Notes: generated by a model from the sequence alone, not told the origin. Counted from the first letter of the stretch, positions 20,918 through 31,110 are shown. The stretch is DNA of 64,000 nucleotides from Comamonadaceae bacterium (GCA_947455465.1 CANGNS010000018.1:1-64000); one strand, 5' to 3'. Made by a program: numbers and translations.

Positions 20918-22455
20918 TTGTACATGAACTCGGGGCTGCCCAGCACAAAGCCCAGGCGCTGCGCCGGGGCTTGCTGCAGCACCGCGCTGCGGGTGGCTGG
21001 GCTCAGCAGCGGGTAGAGCGCGTCCCACTCGGGGGCATTGCGGGCGATGTTCAGGGCAAAGTCCAGCCGGCGCGTGAGCGCCTCGGGCGCCAGCCAGGTG
21101 GCGCTGTCAATAGGGTAGCCGTCGGGGGTTTGCCATTGGTGGATGGGCTGGCCGGCCACGGCGGCGTAGCCCCAGGCCTGCACCCACTTGCTGCGGTCCT
21201 CTGCGGCGCGCACTGTGTGCAAGGCGGTGCAGGCGAACTCGTAAGGCGTTTTGAACAAGCGGTTCTCGCTGGCCCAAAAGGCCGGGCTGTCCAGCAGCAC
21301 CTGCATCACCTGGCGGATGTCGCCACCACTGGCCAAAAAGCGCGCCTCCAGCGCGGCCAGCAAGTCGGGCGGCGGCGCGTCGGCTACAAAATACTGCGCC
21401 AGGCGCAAAGCAATGCGCTTGGCCGTGGCCGGCTGGCGCGCCAAAAAGCGGATGGCTTGCTCGCCCTCGCTTTGGCCCGCTTGCAGGGGGCTGGCGGGGT
21501 ATTTGTGGCCCAGCACGGTCTTGGTGCCGTTGTCATGTGCGCGGCTGACGAACTGAAACCCTTTGGCCGTTTGGCCCGAAATGGTCCAGCCGGTGAGTAC
21601 CCGCGCCAGGGCGCGCACATCGTCCTGGGTGTAGCCGCCGTGCACGCCCAGGGTGTGCAGCTCGAGCAGTTCGCGGGCGTAGTTTTCATTGAGGCCGCGG
21701 TTGTCACGGGCGCTTTGCGGGTCCACGCTTTGCCACTGGTCCAGGTAATACAGCATGGCCGGGTGCTGGGCGCTGGCCAGCACCAGGTCTTCAAACTTGC
21801 CCAGCGCATGGGCGCGCGCCACATGCAGCGCGTAATGGCCGCCAAAGGGGCGCACCGGGCCCTTGTTTTGGTAGATATTGAAGTGGTTGAACCAAAACTC
21901 GGTCATGCGCGCCAGCAGCGGGTTTTCCAGGCTGTCGTTGCTGCAACTGGCCAGGCGCCAGGCGACTGCTTTGTTCACCATGGTGCGGTTGAAGTGCAGG
22001 GCCTCGGTGGGCTGCGAAAAATCAAAGCGCTTGTCGTTGGGCAGGGCCTCGTTGACCGGGTTGGCAGCGGTCACCGCGGCGCGGGCCTCGCGCTCTTTTT
22101 TGGCGCCTTCAAAAAGCTGGGGCAGGGTTTGGTCTATCTCCGCCAGCATGGGGGGCAAGGTGGGCGCTTGCTGGCTGGCAACCCAGGCGGCGTCGAGCTG
22201 GGCGTGGGCCCAATGGCGCGCATCGGGCGCGTTGTGCACCGATTGCAAGAGCGCAGGGCTGGGGCCGTAGCCCAGGCGGTTGAGCGCGCGCCAGCGTGCG
22301 GCCGGGCTGCTGGTGTCAAAAGAGACGGTGGTGACCGCTGCGGCTGCGGGGCTGCGCGACCCCACGCCAGGCGCTTGGGCGCATGCACCCAGCACCAGCA
22401 GCAATGCGCCCACTGCGGCCAGGCGGTAGCGGGCGTGCAGGTGGCGCATTGGCAT
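20914..22455 (-). CDS. DUF1800 family protein, secreted/lipoprotein
   Basis: Lipobox LLLVLGACAQ; ALNRLGYGPSP, LENPLLARMTEFWFNHF, ELLELHTLGVHGGYTQDDVRALARVLTGW signatures; ATGA overlap with DUF1501 gene. Confidence 0.9.
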   Translation of the reverse strand: MPMRHLHARYRLAAVGALLLVLGACAQAPGVGSRSPAAAAVTTVSFDTSSPAARWRALNRLGYGPSPALLQSVHNAPDARHWAHAQLDAAWVASQQAPTLPPMLAEIDQTLPQLFEGAKKEREARAAVTAANPVNEALPNDKRFDFSQPTEALHFNRTMVNKAVAWRLASCSNDSLENPLLARMTEFWFNHFNIYQNKGPVRPFGGHYALHVARAHALGKFEDLVLASAQHPAMLYYLDQWQSVDPQSARDNRGLNENYARELLELHTLGVHGGYTQDDVRALARVLTGWTISGQTAKGFQFVSRAHDNGTKTVLGHKYPASPLQAGQSEGEQAIRFLARQPATAKRIALRLAQYFVADAPPPDLLAALEARFLASGGDIRQVMQVLLDSPAFWASENRLFKTPYEFACTALHTVRAAEDRSKWVQAWGYAAVAGQPIHQWQTPDGYPIDSATWLAPEALTRRLDFALNIARNAPEWDALYPLLSPATRSAVLQQAPAQRLGFVLGSPEFMYK

Positions 22456-22468
22456 GGTGGGGCGGGCC

Positions 22469-23371
22469 CTAGTTGCGCACGCCGCTGGCGACATGGCCGG
22501 CGGGCACGTGGCGCGCCGCCGACTCGATGTGGCCGGTCTGGTCGTCAAAGAAAAAGTCCGGCTCGAACTCGCGCAGAAAAGCGCCTTTGTCCAAGCCGCC
22601 CAAAAACATGGCCTCATCGATCTCGATATTCCAGTCCATCAGCGTGCGGATGGCGCGCTCGTGGGCCGGGGCGCTGCGCGCCGTCACCAGCGCCGTGCGT
22701 ATGCGCATGGCCGGGCGCGCCGCTTGCTGCAGTTGGTGCAAGGCCACCAAAAGGGGTTTGAAGGGGCCGTCGGGCAGGGGTTGGGCCGCTTTGTCCTGCT
22801 CGTGCTGCTGAAAAGCGTCCAGCCCCTGCGACTGGTAGACGCGCTCGGCCTCGTCGCTAAAGAGCACCGCGTCGCCGTCAAAAGCAATGCGCACCTCGTG
22901 CGGATGCGCCGCGCTGGCGTGCGCCGACTGCGGGTAGACCTGCGCGGCCGGCACACCGGCGCCCAGGGCGGCGCGCACGTCGCTCAGGTGGGTGCTCAGA
23001 AATAAATTGGCCTTCAGTGGCTGCAAATAGCGCCAGGGCGACTCACCGCGCGTGAAGGTGCAGCGGATGATGGGCAGCTGGTAATGCGCCGCCGACTTCA
23101 TTACCCGCAGGCCGCTGACCGGGTCGTTGCGCGAGAGGATGACCACCTCGACGCGCTTGCTGGGCTCGCTGCCCTCGTCGTTAAAAGCCAAAAGCTTTTT
23201 CACCAGAGAAAAAGCCACACCCGGCGTGGCCGGCGTGTCCAGGCGCTGGCGTTGCAGCTGCATGTAGGCGCGGTCGTCGCCTTGCTCGAACACTTCGTTT
23301 TCCTCCTCGAAATCAAAGAGCGCGCGCGAAGAAATCGCCACAACCAGTTTTCCGTCCAGGGTAGTGGCCAT
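22469..23371 (-). CDS. 5'-nucleotidase (PF06189-like)
   Basis: LVVAISSRALFDFEEENEVFEQGD, VEVVILSRNDPVSGLRVMKS, AFDGDAVLFSDEAERVYQSQGL. Confidence 0.85.
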   Translation of the reverse strand: MATTLDGKLVVAISSRALFDFEEENEVFEQGDDRAYMQLQRQRLDTPATPGVAFSLVKKLLAFNDEGSEPSKRVEVVILSRNDPVSGLRVMKSAAHYQLPIIRCTFTRGESPWRYLQPLKANLFLSTHLSDVRAALGAGVPAAQVYPQSAHASAAHPHEVRIAFDGDAVLFSDEAERVYQSQGLDAFQQHEQDKAAQPLPDGPFKPLLVALHQLQQAARPAMRIRTALVTARSAPAHERAIRTLMDWNIEIDEAMFLGGLDKGAFLREFEPDFFFDDQTGHIESAARHVPAGHVASGVRN

Positions 23372-23383
23372 GGGGTACCCCGC

Positions 23384-24934
23384 CTAGCTTTGCAAAAACA
23401 TGCGGTAGACCGGGTTGTCGGTCTCTTCCACATAGGGGTAGCCCAGCGTGCGTAAAAACGTGGCAAAGGCCTTGTTGTCGGCCTTGGGCACCTGCAGCCC
23501 CACCAAAATGCGGCCGTAGTCGGCGCCCTGGTTGCGGTAATGAAACAGGCTGATGTTCCAACCCGGACGCATCAGGCTCAAAAACTTCATGAGCGCACCG
23601 GGCCGCTCTGGGAACACAAAGCGCAGCACGCGCTCGTCCTGCGCCAGGGACGAGACGCCGCCCACCATGTGGCGGATGTGCTCCTGGGCCAATTCGTCGT
23701 GCGTCAGGTCGATGGCGCCAAAGCCGTTTTTGACAAAGTTGCGGGCAATGCGCCCGGACTCGCCCGGGCCTTTGGTGCTCAGGCCCACAAACACATGCGC
23801 CTTGGCCGCGTCGTTCATGCGGTAGTTGAACTCGGTGACGTTGCGCGGCCCGCCCGGCAGCGCGCCAATCAGCTCGCAAAAGCGCTTGAAGCTGCCGCGC
23901 TCTTCGGGGATGGTGACGGCGAACAAAGCCTCGCGCTCCTCGCCCACTTCGGCGCGCTCGGCGACAAAGCGCAGGCGGTCAAAATTCATATTGGCGCCGC
24001 ACAAAATCGCGGCATAGGTCTGGCCCTTGGCTTTGTGCGCAGCAGCGTATTTTTTGATCGCTGCCACCGCCAGCGCGCCCGAGGGCTCGACGATGGAGCG
24101 CGTGTCCACAAAAATGTCTTTGATCGCCGCGCACACTGCGTCGGTGTCCACGGTGATGAACTCGTCCACCAGGCCGCGCGCGATGCGGAAAGTCTCCTCG
24201 CCTACCAGCTTGACGGCCGTGCCGTCCGAAAACAGGCCCACGTCGGCCAGCGTTACCCGCTTGCCGCTTGCCACCGACTGCATCATCGCGTCCGAGTCGT
24301 TCATTTGTACGCCGATGACCTTCACCTCCGGCCGCACTGCCTTGATGTAGTTGGCCACGCCGCTGACCAGCCCGCCCCCGCCGATGGCCACAAACACCGC
24401 ATCGAGCGGGCCTTGGTGCTGGCGCAAAATTTCCATGGCCACGGTGCCCTGGCCGGCGATCACGTCCGGGTCGTCAAACGGGTGGACAAAGGTCATGCCC
24501 TGCTTTTTCTCAAGGGTCAGCGCGTGGTTGTAGGCGTCGGTATAGCTGTCACCGTGCAGCACCACCTCGCCGCCAAAGCCGCGTACCGCATCCACTTTCA
24601 CTTGCGGCGTGGTGGTCGGCATCACGATGACGGCACGCGCGCCCAGGCGGCTGGCGGCCAGCGCCACGCCCTGGGCGTGGTTGCCGGCCGAAGCGCATAT
24701 CACGCCTTTTTTGAGCTGCGCAGGGCTTAGGTGCGCCATTTTGTTGTACGCGCCGCGCAGCTTAAAACTGCGCACCACCTGCTGGTCCTCACGTTTGAGC
24801 AGCACGGTGTTGTGAATGCGCTGGCTCAGGGTGTGGGCTACTTGCAGCGCCGATTCGGTGGCCACGTCGTAAACACGGGCATTGAGGATTTTGGTCAGGT
24901 AGTCGGCGGGCGACAGAGCAGGGGCTTTTTTCAT
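23384..24934 (-). CDS. ilvA: Threonine ammonia-lyase, biosynthetic
   Basis: LKREDQQVVRSFKLRGAYNKM PLP site, SAGNHAQGVA, two C-terminal ACT-like domains. Confidence 0.96.
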   Translation of the reverse strand: MKKAPALSPADYLTKILNARVYDVATESALQVAHTLSQRIHNTVLLKREDQQVVRSFKLRGAYNKMAHLSPAQLKKGVICASAGNHAQGVALAASRLGARAVIVMPTTTPQVKVDAVRGFGGEVVLHGDSYTDAYNHALTLEKKQGMTFVHPFDDPDVIAGQGTVAMEILRQHQGPLDAVFVAIGGGGLVSGVANYIKAVRPEVKVIGVQMNDSDAMMQSVASGKRVTLADVGLFSDGTAVKLVGEETFRIARGLVDEFITVDTDAVCAAIKDIFVDTRSIVEPSGALAVAAIKKYAAAHKAKGQTYAAILCGANMNFDRLRFVAERAEVGEEREALFAVTIPEERGSFKRFCELIGALPGGPRNVTEFNYRMNDAAKAHVFVGLSTKGPGESGRIARNFVKNGFGAIDLTHDELAQEHIRHMVGGVSSLAQDERVLRFVFPERPGALMKFLSLMRPGWNISLFHYRNQGADYGRILVGLQVPKADNKAFATFLRTLGYPYVEETDNPVYRMFLQS

Positions 24935-25017
24935 AGGGCTGGAGAGTGCAAGCCGCATGATAATCCCCGGCTTTGCCGCGCACGCCTGCGGCCCACCACT
25001 GCACAAGGAGAGACTTT

Positions 25018-25476
25018 ATGGAATGCACAGTCAGCTGGACCGGTAACAGCGGCACCCGCTCGGGCATGGGTTTTGTGGCCGAAACCGGCAGCGGCCATGT
25101 GCTGGTGATGGACGGCGCCCCGGACGCGGCCAAGCCCGACAACGGCGGCCAAAACCTGGCGCCCCGCCCCATGGAAACCGTGCTCGCCGGTACCGGCGGC
25201 TGCAGCGCTTATGACGTGGTGCTGATTTTGAAGCGCGGCCGCCACGCGGTGCAAGGCTGCAGCGTCAAGCTCAGTAGCGAGCGCGCCGACACCGACCCCA
25301 AGGTGTTTACCAAGATCCACATGCATTTCACGGTGACGGGCAGCAATATCCCGGCCAGCGCGGTGGAGCGCGCCATTGCCATGAGCCACGAAAAATACTG
25401 CTCAGCCAGCATCATGCTGGGCAAAACCGCCGAGATGACGACCAGCTTTGAGGTGCGCGAGCCGGGCGCCGCTTAA
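25018..25476 (+). CDS. OsmC family protein
   Basis: PMETVLAGTGGCSAYDVVLILKRGR and HEKYCSASIMLGKTAEM. Confidence 0.92.
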   Translation: MECTVSWTGNSGTRSGMGFVAETGSGHVLVMDGAPDAAKPDNGGQNLAPRPMETVLAGTGGCSAYDVVLILKRGRHAVQGCSVKLSSERADTDPKVFTKIHMHFTVTGSNIPASAVERAIAMSHEKYCSASIMLGKTAEMTTSFEVREPGAA

Positions 25477-25500
25477 GCCCCAGGCCCGATTGGCTATGGC

Positions 25501-26127
25501 CTAGATGCGGTGCGCCACGGTCGTCATGACCTTGGCGGCCGCGCCCATCAGGGCGCCGACCACGGCCGGCAGCTGCGCCGCGCCGGCGGCTTGGGCCTGG
25601 CGGGCATGGGCGATTTCATCGTCGCGCATCTGGCTGACGATGGCCCGCGAGGCCTGGTCCGCCGCGGGCAACTGCGCCAAATGGCTGTCCAAATGGGCGC
25701 CGACCCGGTTTTCCGTTTCCACCACAAAGCCTAGGCTGACCTGGTCACCGAGCTTGCCGGCCAGCAGGCCTAGCGCAAACGCGCCGCCGTACCACAGCGG
25801 ATTGAGCACCGAGGGGCGGGCGCCTAACTCCTGCAGGCGCTGCGCGGTCCAGGCCAGGTGGTCGGTTTCCTCGTGGCAGGCCTGCAGGTAGTGCGCCCGC
25901 AGAGCGGGGTTGGGTGTGGCCAGGGCTTGCGCGGTGTACAGCGCCTGGGCGCAGACTTCGCCGACGTGGTTGACGCGCATCAGGCTGGCCGAGAGGTTTT
26001 TCTCGGCCTCGCTCAGCGCCCCCGGGGCCGACTGCGGCGGCGGGCAGGGCTGGCTGGCGTGCGGTGTGGCAAACAAGGTGCGCAAGGCGGTATCCAGCGC
26101 GCTGATGACATGGTCTGTGGTGCTCAT
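25501..26127 (-). CDS. coq7: 2-polyprenyl-3-methyl-6-methoxy-1,4-benzoquinone monooxygenase
   Basis: LMRVNHVGEVCAQALYTAQAL, HEETDHLAWTAQRLQELGARPSVLNPLWYGGAFALG, RDDEIAHA. Confidence 0.95.
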   Translation of the reverse strand: MSTTDHVISALDTALRTLFATPHASQPCPPPQSAPGALSEAEKNLSASLMRVNHVGEVCAQALYTAQALATPNPALRAHYLQACHEETDHLAWTAQRLQELGARPSVLNPLWYGGAFALGLLAGKLGDQVSLGFVVETENRVGAHLDSHLAQLPAADQASRAIVSQMRDDEIAHARQAQAAGAAQLPAVVGALMGAAAKVMTTVAHRI

Positions 26128-26362
26128 CCGTCCAGCTTACATGAATCTGTCAAGGGTAAACCCTAGGTTTTGCACAATGATTGCAAGAAACGTTGCTGTG
26201 AGGCGACATATGGGCTATTTATCCGGCGCCCAAAGGGTCTTTTGTTTGTCACAAGGCCGGTGCTCTGGTGCAATAGGCGCAGCTTACTGACTTTCAGCGG
26301 GCAGTGGCGGCCCCAGGACGCTTGGGATCGCCCGGTTTTGTACAACTTTGGAGATTTTTGAA

Positions 26363-27475
26363 ATGAAAAAAACACTCATCGCATTGGCAGCCGTGGCTGC
26401 AACTGGTGCGTCTTTTGCGCAAGTGACCATGGCCGGAAGTGTCGGTGTGAGCTGGCAGCAAAGCCCCGTTATTGCAGCAGCCAATAACGGCCAACACGTT
26501 CAAGGCCTGGCTATTCAAGACGGCGAGATTTATGTCACCGCTACAGAAGATATGGGCGGCGGCTGGGGCGCTACCGCACGTGGCGGCTGGACAATGCGTG
26601 GCCGTGCCAACGCGGTAGCTGACCGTGATGCAACCGTTTCGTTGCGCACGCCTGCTGGCGTGGTAACCGCTGGTGCTCTGCGTTCTTGCGGAAACATCAC
26701 GGGTCAGGCGCTGTCTGGCGTAGTTACCGGTACCGTGTACTCGGGTAACGAGAGCAACAACTATGTCCCGATCGACAAGTGCTCCTTGATTGATGTCGTG
26801 AACTTTGCAACAAAGGTCAGCGACGTAACTTTGGTCTTGACTTACGGCGAATTTGAGGGCGGCATCCCTGGTACCAGCGGTAACGACCGCGGTAACGGCT
26901 TGGGCATCACCTTCACCGACGTTTCTGCCCAATACACCGCTGGGGCCTTGTTTGTTGGTTTGGATTGGACCCACTTCAATGCAACCACAATCAACTACAC
27001 AGGCGCTAACCAAGCTGCGGCCACAGGCGCTGCTTTGACCGCTGTTGATGGCGTGGACCGCTATCGCTTGTATGCCAAGTACGACGCTGGCTTTGCCAAA
27101 TTCGGCCTGGGCTATCAAATGAAGGGTATGGCTGCTGACCAATACGCTGCTTCCGTAGCCGTTCCCGTGGGCAATTTCACCTTCGGCCTGGACTACATGG
27201 CACGCGGTGAGCAAACTTATGTTCCCAAAAATGCTGCCGAAGCGGCTGCTGGCTGGGCTCTGAGCAATGCTCGCACCGGTGACAAGGCTTCGTCTGCCGT
27301 TGGTGTTGCTGCGAACTACAACTTCAGCAAGACAACCACGCTGAACGTCAGCTACATCACCTACTCGGACGCTGGTGTTAACACCAAGTTTGCGCCTGGT
27401 AGCTTGACTACAGCCGGTTCCACTACCGCCCAGTTGGATACGGAATACCGTATCCGCTTGATGAAGACTTTCTAA
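26363..27475 (+). CDS. Gram-negative general porin (Porin_4 type), copy 1
   Basis: MKKTLIALAAVAATGASFAQVTMAGSVGVSW signal, beta-strand rich, C-terminal Phe (RIRLMKTF). Confidence 0.88.
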   Translation: MKKTLIALAAVAATGASFAQVTMAGSVGVSWQQSPVIAAANNGQHVQGLAIQDGEIYVTATEDMGGGWGATARGGWTMRGRANAVADRDATVSLRTPAGVVTAGALRSCGNITGQALSGVVTGTVYSGNESNNYVPIDKCSLIDVVNFATKVSDVTLVLTYGEFEGGIPGTSGNDRGNGLGITFTDVSAQYTAGALFVGLDWTHFNATTINYTGANQAAATGAALTAVDGVDRYRLYAKYDAGFAKFGLGYQMKGMAADQYAASVAVPVGNFTFGLDYMARGEQTYVPKNAAEAAAGWALSNARTGDKASSAVGVAANYNFSKTTTLNVSYITYSDAGVNTKFAPGSLTTAGSTTAQLDTEYRIRLMKTF

Positions 27476-27513
27476 TGAGTCCGCTGGCTTTGGCCAGCTG
27501 ATAGAGAGCTTTC

Positions 27514-27548
27514 AAAGCCCCCCAGTTTCGGCTGGGGGGCTTTTTCTT
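27514..27548 (+). terminator. Rho-independent terminator after porin 1
   Basis: Perfect stem AAAGCCCCCCAG/CTGGGGGGCTTT with T-rich tail. Confidence 0.9.
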
Positions 27549-27814
27549 TTGGTGCCGGGGCTGGGCCTCGCCTAGGGCTGGCTTTCAAGTGTTCCCAGCG
27601 CGGGCGGGCGCCCCCTGGCTCCGGTTCTGTTGCTTTGGGGCAACAAATCGGCCCCCTAAGGGCGTCCAGGACCTCAATTGCGTTGTCCGCGATTCCTTTA
27701 GATGTTGTAATAAATCCGTTCAATTTGTGAAATTCATCAAATTGCGCGAGCCGAGCTAGGCTGACGGTCGTCGCCATGCAACGGTTTAAATTGTTCAACT
27801 CTAGGAATCAAGAA

Positions 27815-28780
27815 ATGAAAAAATCTCTTATCGCATTGGCTGCCATCGCAGCGGTTGGCGCTGCTTCTGCCCAAGTTACCGTTTACGGTAAATTGGACGT
27901 TGGTGTTTCGAACACATCCGCAGGCGGAACTGTGATCGGTGTAAACACCTGGGAAACCAGCCGTTTTGGCGTTAAGGCAGAGCAAAAAGAAGCCGGCTTG
28001 ACTTTCTCGGTCAACCTGGAAGGCAAGATCTCCAACGGCGCTGGCGCATTCGGCGGCTTTGACCGTACAGCCACTGTTGGCGTGTCTGGCGGCTTCGGAA
28101 CAGTGACCATTGGTAGCCAGTGGACACCGTTTGACAATGCGATCTGGACCAGCGATGCGTTGGAATACAACGGCTTCACACCCCTGACCGGTCTGAAAGC
28201 TGCTTGGAACTACGACTTGGGCAATGCGCCCAACATGTACGGCAATGCCGTCAACTCCATCCAGTACGCAACGCCTGACATGAATGGTTTCCAAGCCATC
28301 ATTTTGACTGCTCCTAACAACGGCGGTGCATTCTCTGGCGCTAAAGACTACTCCGGTATCGGCCTGAACTACGCAAAAGGTCCTTTGACCATCAACTTTG
28401 CGACTCAGTCCTTCAGCGGCGCAGGCACACCTACTTCTAACTCCAACGTTTTGTCTTTCCAGTACAACATGGGCACAGCAATCGTCATGGGTGGCGTTGT
28501 GAACTCTGACAGCGGTTCGAACACCGGCTGGGGTGCTGCTAACTGGAATGTTGGAACAGACAAGGGCTATATCGTTGGCGTGAAAGTGCCAATGGGTAAA
28601 AACTCGGTGTCCGTTGGCTTCTCTGGCAACACCAACTCGGTGTCTGGCAAAGACAAGACCATCAATTCTTGGGGCGCTCAGTTCATCCAAGGTTTGACCA
28701 AGTCGACCAAGGCTTACTACGGTATCCAGTCTGTTGACGGAAACAACAAGACCGGTGCTGGCCTGCAATACAACTTCTAA
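27815..28780 (+). CDS. Porin (Porin_4 type), copy 2
   Basis: MKKSLIALAAIAAVGAASAQVTVYGKLDVG and C-terminal AGLQYNF. Confidence 0.93.
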   Translation: MKKSLIALAAIAAVGAASAQVTVYGKLDVGVSNTSAGGTVIGVNTWETSRFGVKAEQKEAGLTFSVNLEGKISNGAGAFGGFDRTATVGVSGGFGTVTIGSQWTPFDNAIWTSDALEYNGFTPLTGLKAAWNYDLGNAPNMYGNAVNSIQYATPDMNGFQAIILTAPNNGGAFSGAKDYSGIGLNYAKGPLTINFATQSFSGAGTPTSNSNVLSFQYNMGTAIVMGGVVNSDSGSNTGWGAANWNVGTDKGYIVGVKVPMGKNSVSVGFSGNTNSVSGKDKTINSWGAQFIQGLTKSTKAYYGIQSVDGNNKTGAGLQYNF

Positions 28781-28821
28781 TTCCCTGCTGGCCTTGCGCC
28801 AGCGTCTGAATTCATAAGTAC

Positions 28822-28856
28822 AAAAGCCCCGCTGTGGAAACACAGCGGGGCTTTTT
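28822..28856. terminator. Bidirectional terminator between convergent porins 2 and 3
   Basis: AAAAGCCCCGCTGTG GAAA CACAGCGGGGCTTTTT. Confidence 0.9.
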
Positions 28857-28895
28857 GTTTTCTAGACCAGCAACTGGCATCAAGCCAGTGGGTGA

Positions 28896-29843
28896 TTAGA
28901 AGTTGACGCGCAGACCGGCGCTGTACTTGTTGGCGCTGTCGACCGATTGCAGGCCCACGTAAGCAACGGTTGCTTTGGTCACAGCGGCGATATATTGCGC
29001 ACCCCAAGCCCCAATGGTCTTGTCAACACCCGACACGCTCGCTTTGTTTGAAGCGTAACCAACGGAGACAGAGTTCGCGCCCATCGGTACTTTCACGCCG
29101 AGCGTATAGCCAGTTTCGGTCGAGGAGCCGTAGTCCGTATTGACCCATCCGCCGTACAGGTTTGCTGCACCCACGTTGTAGTTGATAGCGAACACATTGG
29201 TTTTTGTGGATGCGGTGGAAGTTTGTTTGCCTCCAACCAATGCGCCATCAAACGATTGGTTGGCATAGTTGATAACCAGCGGTCCCTTGACGTAGTTCAG
29301 ACCAAAACCCGTGTAGTTGGTAGAGCCCTGTGTGTTGCCAGTTACGTTGTTGGCGACCAACAAGAAACCTTGGAAGCCACCCATATCAGGCGTTGCGTAC
29401 TGGATGGAGCTTTTTGCGTTACCCATGCCGGTATTGCCAACGTCGGCGTTCCAAAGGCCAGCAGCCAGCGGTGTGAAGCCGTTGTATTCCAGTGCGTCTG
29501 TCGTCCAGATGGCATTGTCAACGGGGGTCCATTGGTTACCGATGGTCACAGCACCAAAACTGCCAGCCAGACCGACGGTAGCGGTACGGTCAAAGCCTTG
29601 GAAAGCGGCTTGGCCATTGGAGTTATCACGCAATTTGCCTTCCAGAACGACGGAGGCTGTCATGCTTCCCACTTTGTCTTCGGCCTTGACGCCAAAACGG
29701 CTTGTTTCCCAGCCATTCAAACCCACACTGGAGCCTGCCGATGTATTGGTAAAGGCTGCGTCCAACTTACCGTAAACCGTAACCTGCGCAGAAGCAGCGC
29801 CAACCGCCGCAATAGCAGCCAAAGCAACAAGAGTTTTTTTCAT
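28896..29843 (-). CDS. Porin (Porin_4 type), copy 3
   Basis: MKKTLVALAAIAAVGAASAQVTVYGKLDAAFTNTSAG, C-terminal AGLRVNF. Confidence 0.93.
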   Translation of the reverse strand: MKKTLVALAAIAAVGAASAQVTVYGKLDAAFTNTSAGSSVGLNGWETSRFGVKAEDKVGSMTASVVLEGKLRDNSNGQAAFQGFDRTATVGLAGSFGAVTIGNQWTPVDNAIWTTDALEYNGFTPLAAGLWNADVGNTGMGNAKSSIQYATPDMGGFQGFLLVANNVTGNTQGSTNYTGFGLNYVKGPLVINYANQSFDGALVGGKQTSTASTKTNVFAINYNVGAANLYGGWVNTDYGSSTETGYTLGVKVPMGANSVSVGYASNKASVSGVDKTIGAWGAQYIAAVTKATVAYVGLQSVDSANKYSAGLRVNF

Positions 29844-30008
29844 AGTTAATCCCTGAAAATTGTTAAAAAAGACATGTTCTTCAAAAAGAACACAATATAT
29901 TGGAGCATGGACGCGCCGTCAGCGGCAATGAAAGCCCGCTGCAAAGGGCTTTAGAAATCTAATTAGTTGCCAATTTACAACGTAAACCGGGCCGCAGTGG
30001 GCTCGGGT

Positions 30009-30446
30009 TTAGCCCGCCGCGTTCTTGCGGTTGGGGCAGTCGCGCTTGGTGCAGTTGGCGTACAGGCTGAGCGCGTGGTCGGTGATGACAAAGCCTTTGG
30101 ACAGGGCCACCGCATGCTGGCGTTTCTCGATTTCGGCGTCGTAAAACTCTTCCACCTGCCCGCAATCGAGGCAGACCAGGTGGTCGTGGTGCTCGCCTTG
30201 GTCGAGTTCAAAGACCGATTTGCCGCCCTCAAACTGGCTGCGTTTGAGGATGCTGGCCTGCTCGAATTGCGTCAACACCCGGTAGACAGTGGCCAGCCCG
30301 ACGTCGGCCCGCTCTTGCAGCAGCACCCTAAAAACGTCCTCGGCCGACATGTGTCGCTGCGTGCTGCGCTGGAAAACCTCCAGGATTTTCAGGCGCGGCA
30401 CCGTGGCTTTGAGGCCGGTGTTTTTGAGTTCGTCGATGTTGGTCAT
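30009..30446 (-). CDS. fur: Ferric uptake regulator
   Basis: [41 protein letters not shown] metal site; divergent from bamE. Confidence 0.95.
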   Translation of the reverse strand: MTNIDELKNTGLKATVPRLKILEVFQRSTQRHMSAEDVFRVLLQERADVGLATVYRVLTQFEQASILKRSQFEGGKSVFELDQGEHHDHLVCLDCGQVEEFYDAEIEKRQHAVALSKGFVITDHALSLYANCTKRDCPNRKNAAG

Positions 30447-30501
30447 GCGCAGTGTTGGGGGCCAAAAGCGGCCCAAACAGGCCAAAAAGTGCGAGGCTAC
30501 A

Positions 30502-31071
30502 ATGAGACGATCTTACTGCCGCATGACCTCCATGACATTTGACACTCGCTTCCAACGCCTTCTGGGCATGGCAATTTCGCTCTGCGCGGGCCTGTGGCTG
30601 AGCGCTTGCGGCACCCTGGACAGCGCCAGCACCACCGTCGTCGGCGTGCTAGAGCCCTACAAAATGGAAATTGTGCAGGGCAATGTGGTCACCAAAGAGC
30701 AGATCGCCGCACTGACCAAGGGCCTTACTCGCACCCAGGTCATGATGGTGGTGGGCACCCCCCTGATCGCCAGTGCCTTCCACGGCGACCGCTGGGACTA
30801 CACTTTTAGCCTACAGCGCCAGGGCAAAGAGCCGCAGCTGCGCCGGGTTTCGGTGTTTTTCACCGGCGACCGGATGGACCGCGTAGAGTCCGACGCCTTG
30901 CCCACTGAGGCCGACTTTGTTGCCAGCCTGCGCAAAGCCATTGATCTGCCCCCGGCCAAGCCCATGGAGGCGAGCCCTGCACAGCTGGCGCAGTTCCCCG
31001 GTCCGGCGCCCAAACCTGCCGTGGTGCCCCCTGCGCCCTCAAACACGAATTACCCCCCGCTGGAGCCTTAA
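30502..31071 (+). CDS. bamE: Outer membrane assembly lipoprotein BamE (SmpA/OmlA)
   Basis: LWLSACGT lipobox, [46 protein letters not shown]; exact ATG uncertain (30502, 30523 or 30532). Confidence 0.93.
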   Translation: MRRSYCRMTSMTFDTRFQRLLGMAISLCAGLWLSACGTLDSASTTVVGVLEPYKMEIVQGNVVTKEQIAALTKGLTRTQVMMVVGTPLIASAFHGDRWDYTFSLQRQGKEPQLRRVSVFFTGDRMDRVESDALPTEADFVASLRKAIDLPPAKPMEASPAQLAQFPGPAPKPAVVPPAPSNTNYPPLEP

Positions 31072-31110
31072 GGCGCCCGCCAGCCCGTCTCACCCGAGGA
31101 GAGCGCACAG

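Noticed and set aside
20908-22761. 617 aa plus-strand ORF opposite DUF1800
   Set aside because: Shadow ORF with Gly/Gln/Val/His bias; DUF1800 signatures are on the minus strand
26294-27214. 306 aa minus-strand ORF opposite porin 1
   Set aside because: Open antisense frame caused by porin codon usage; no signal or domain
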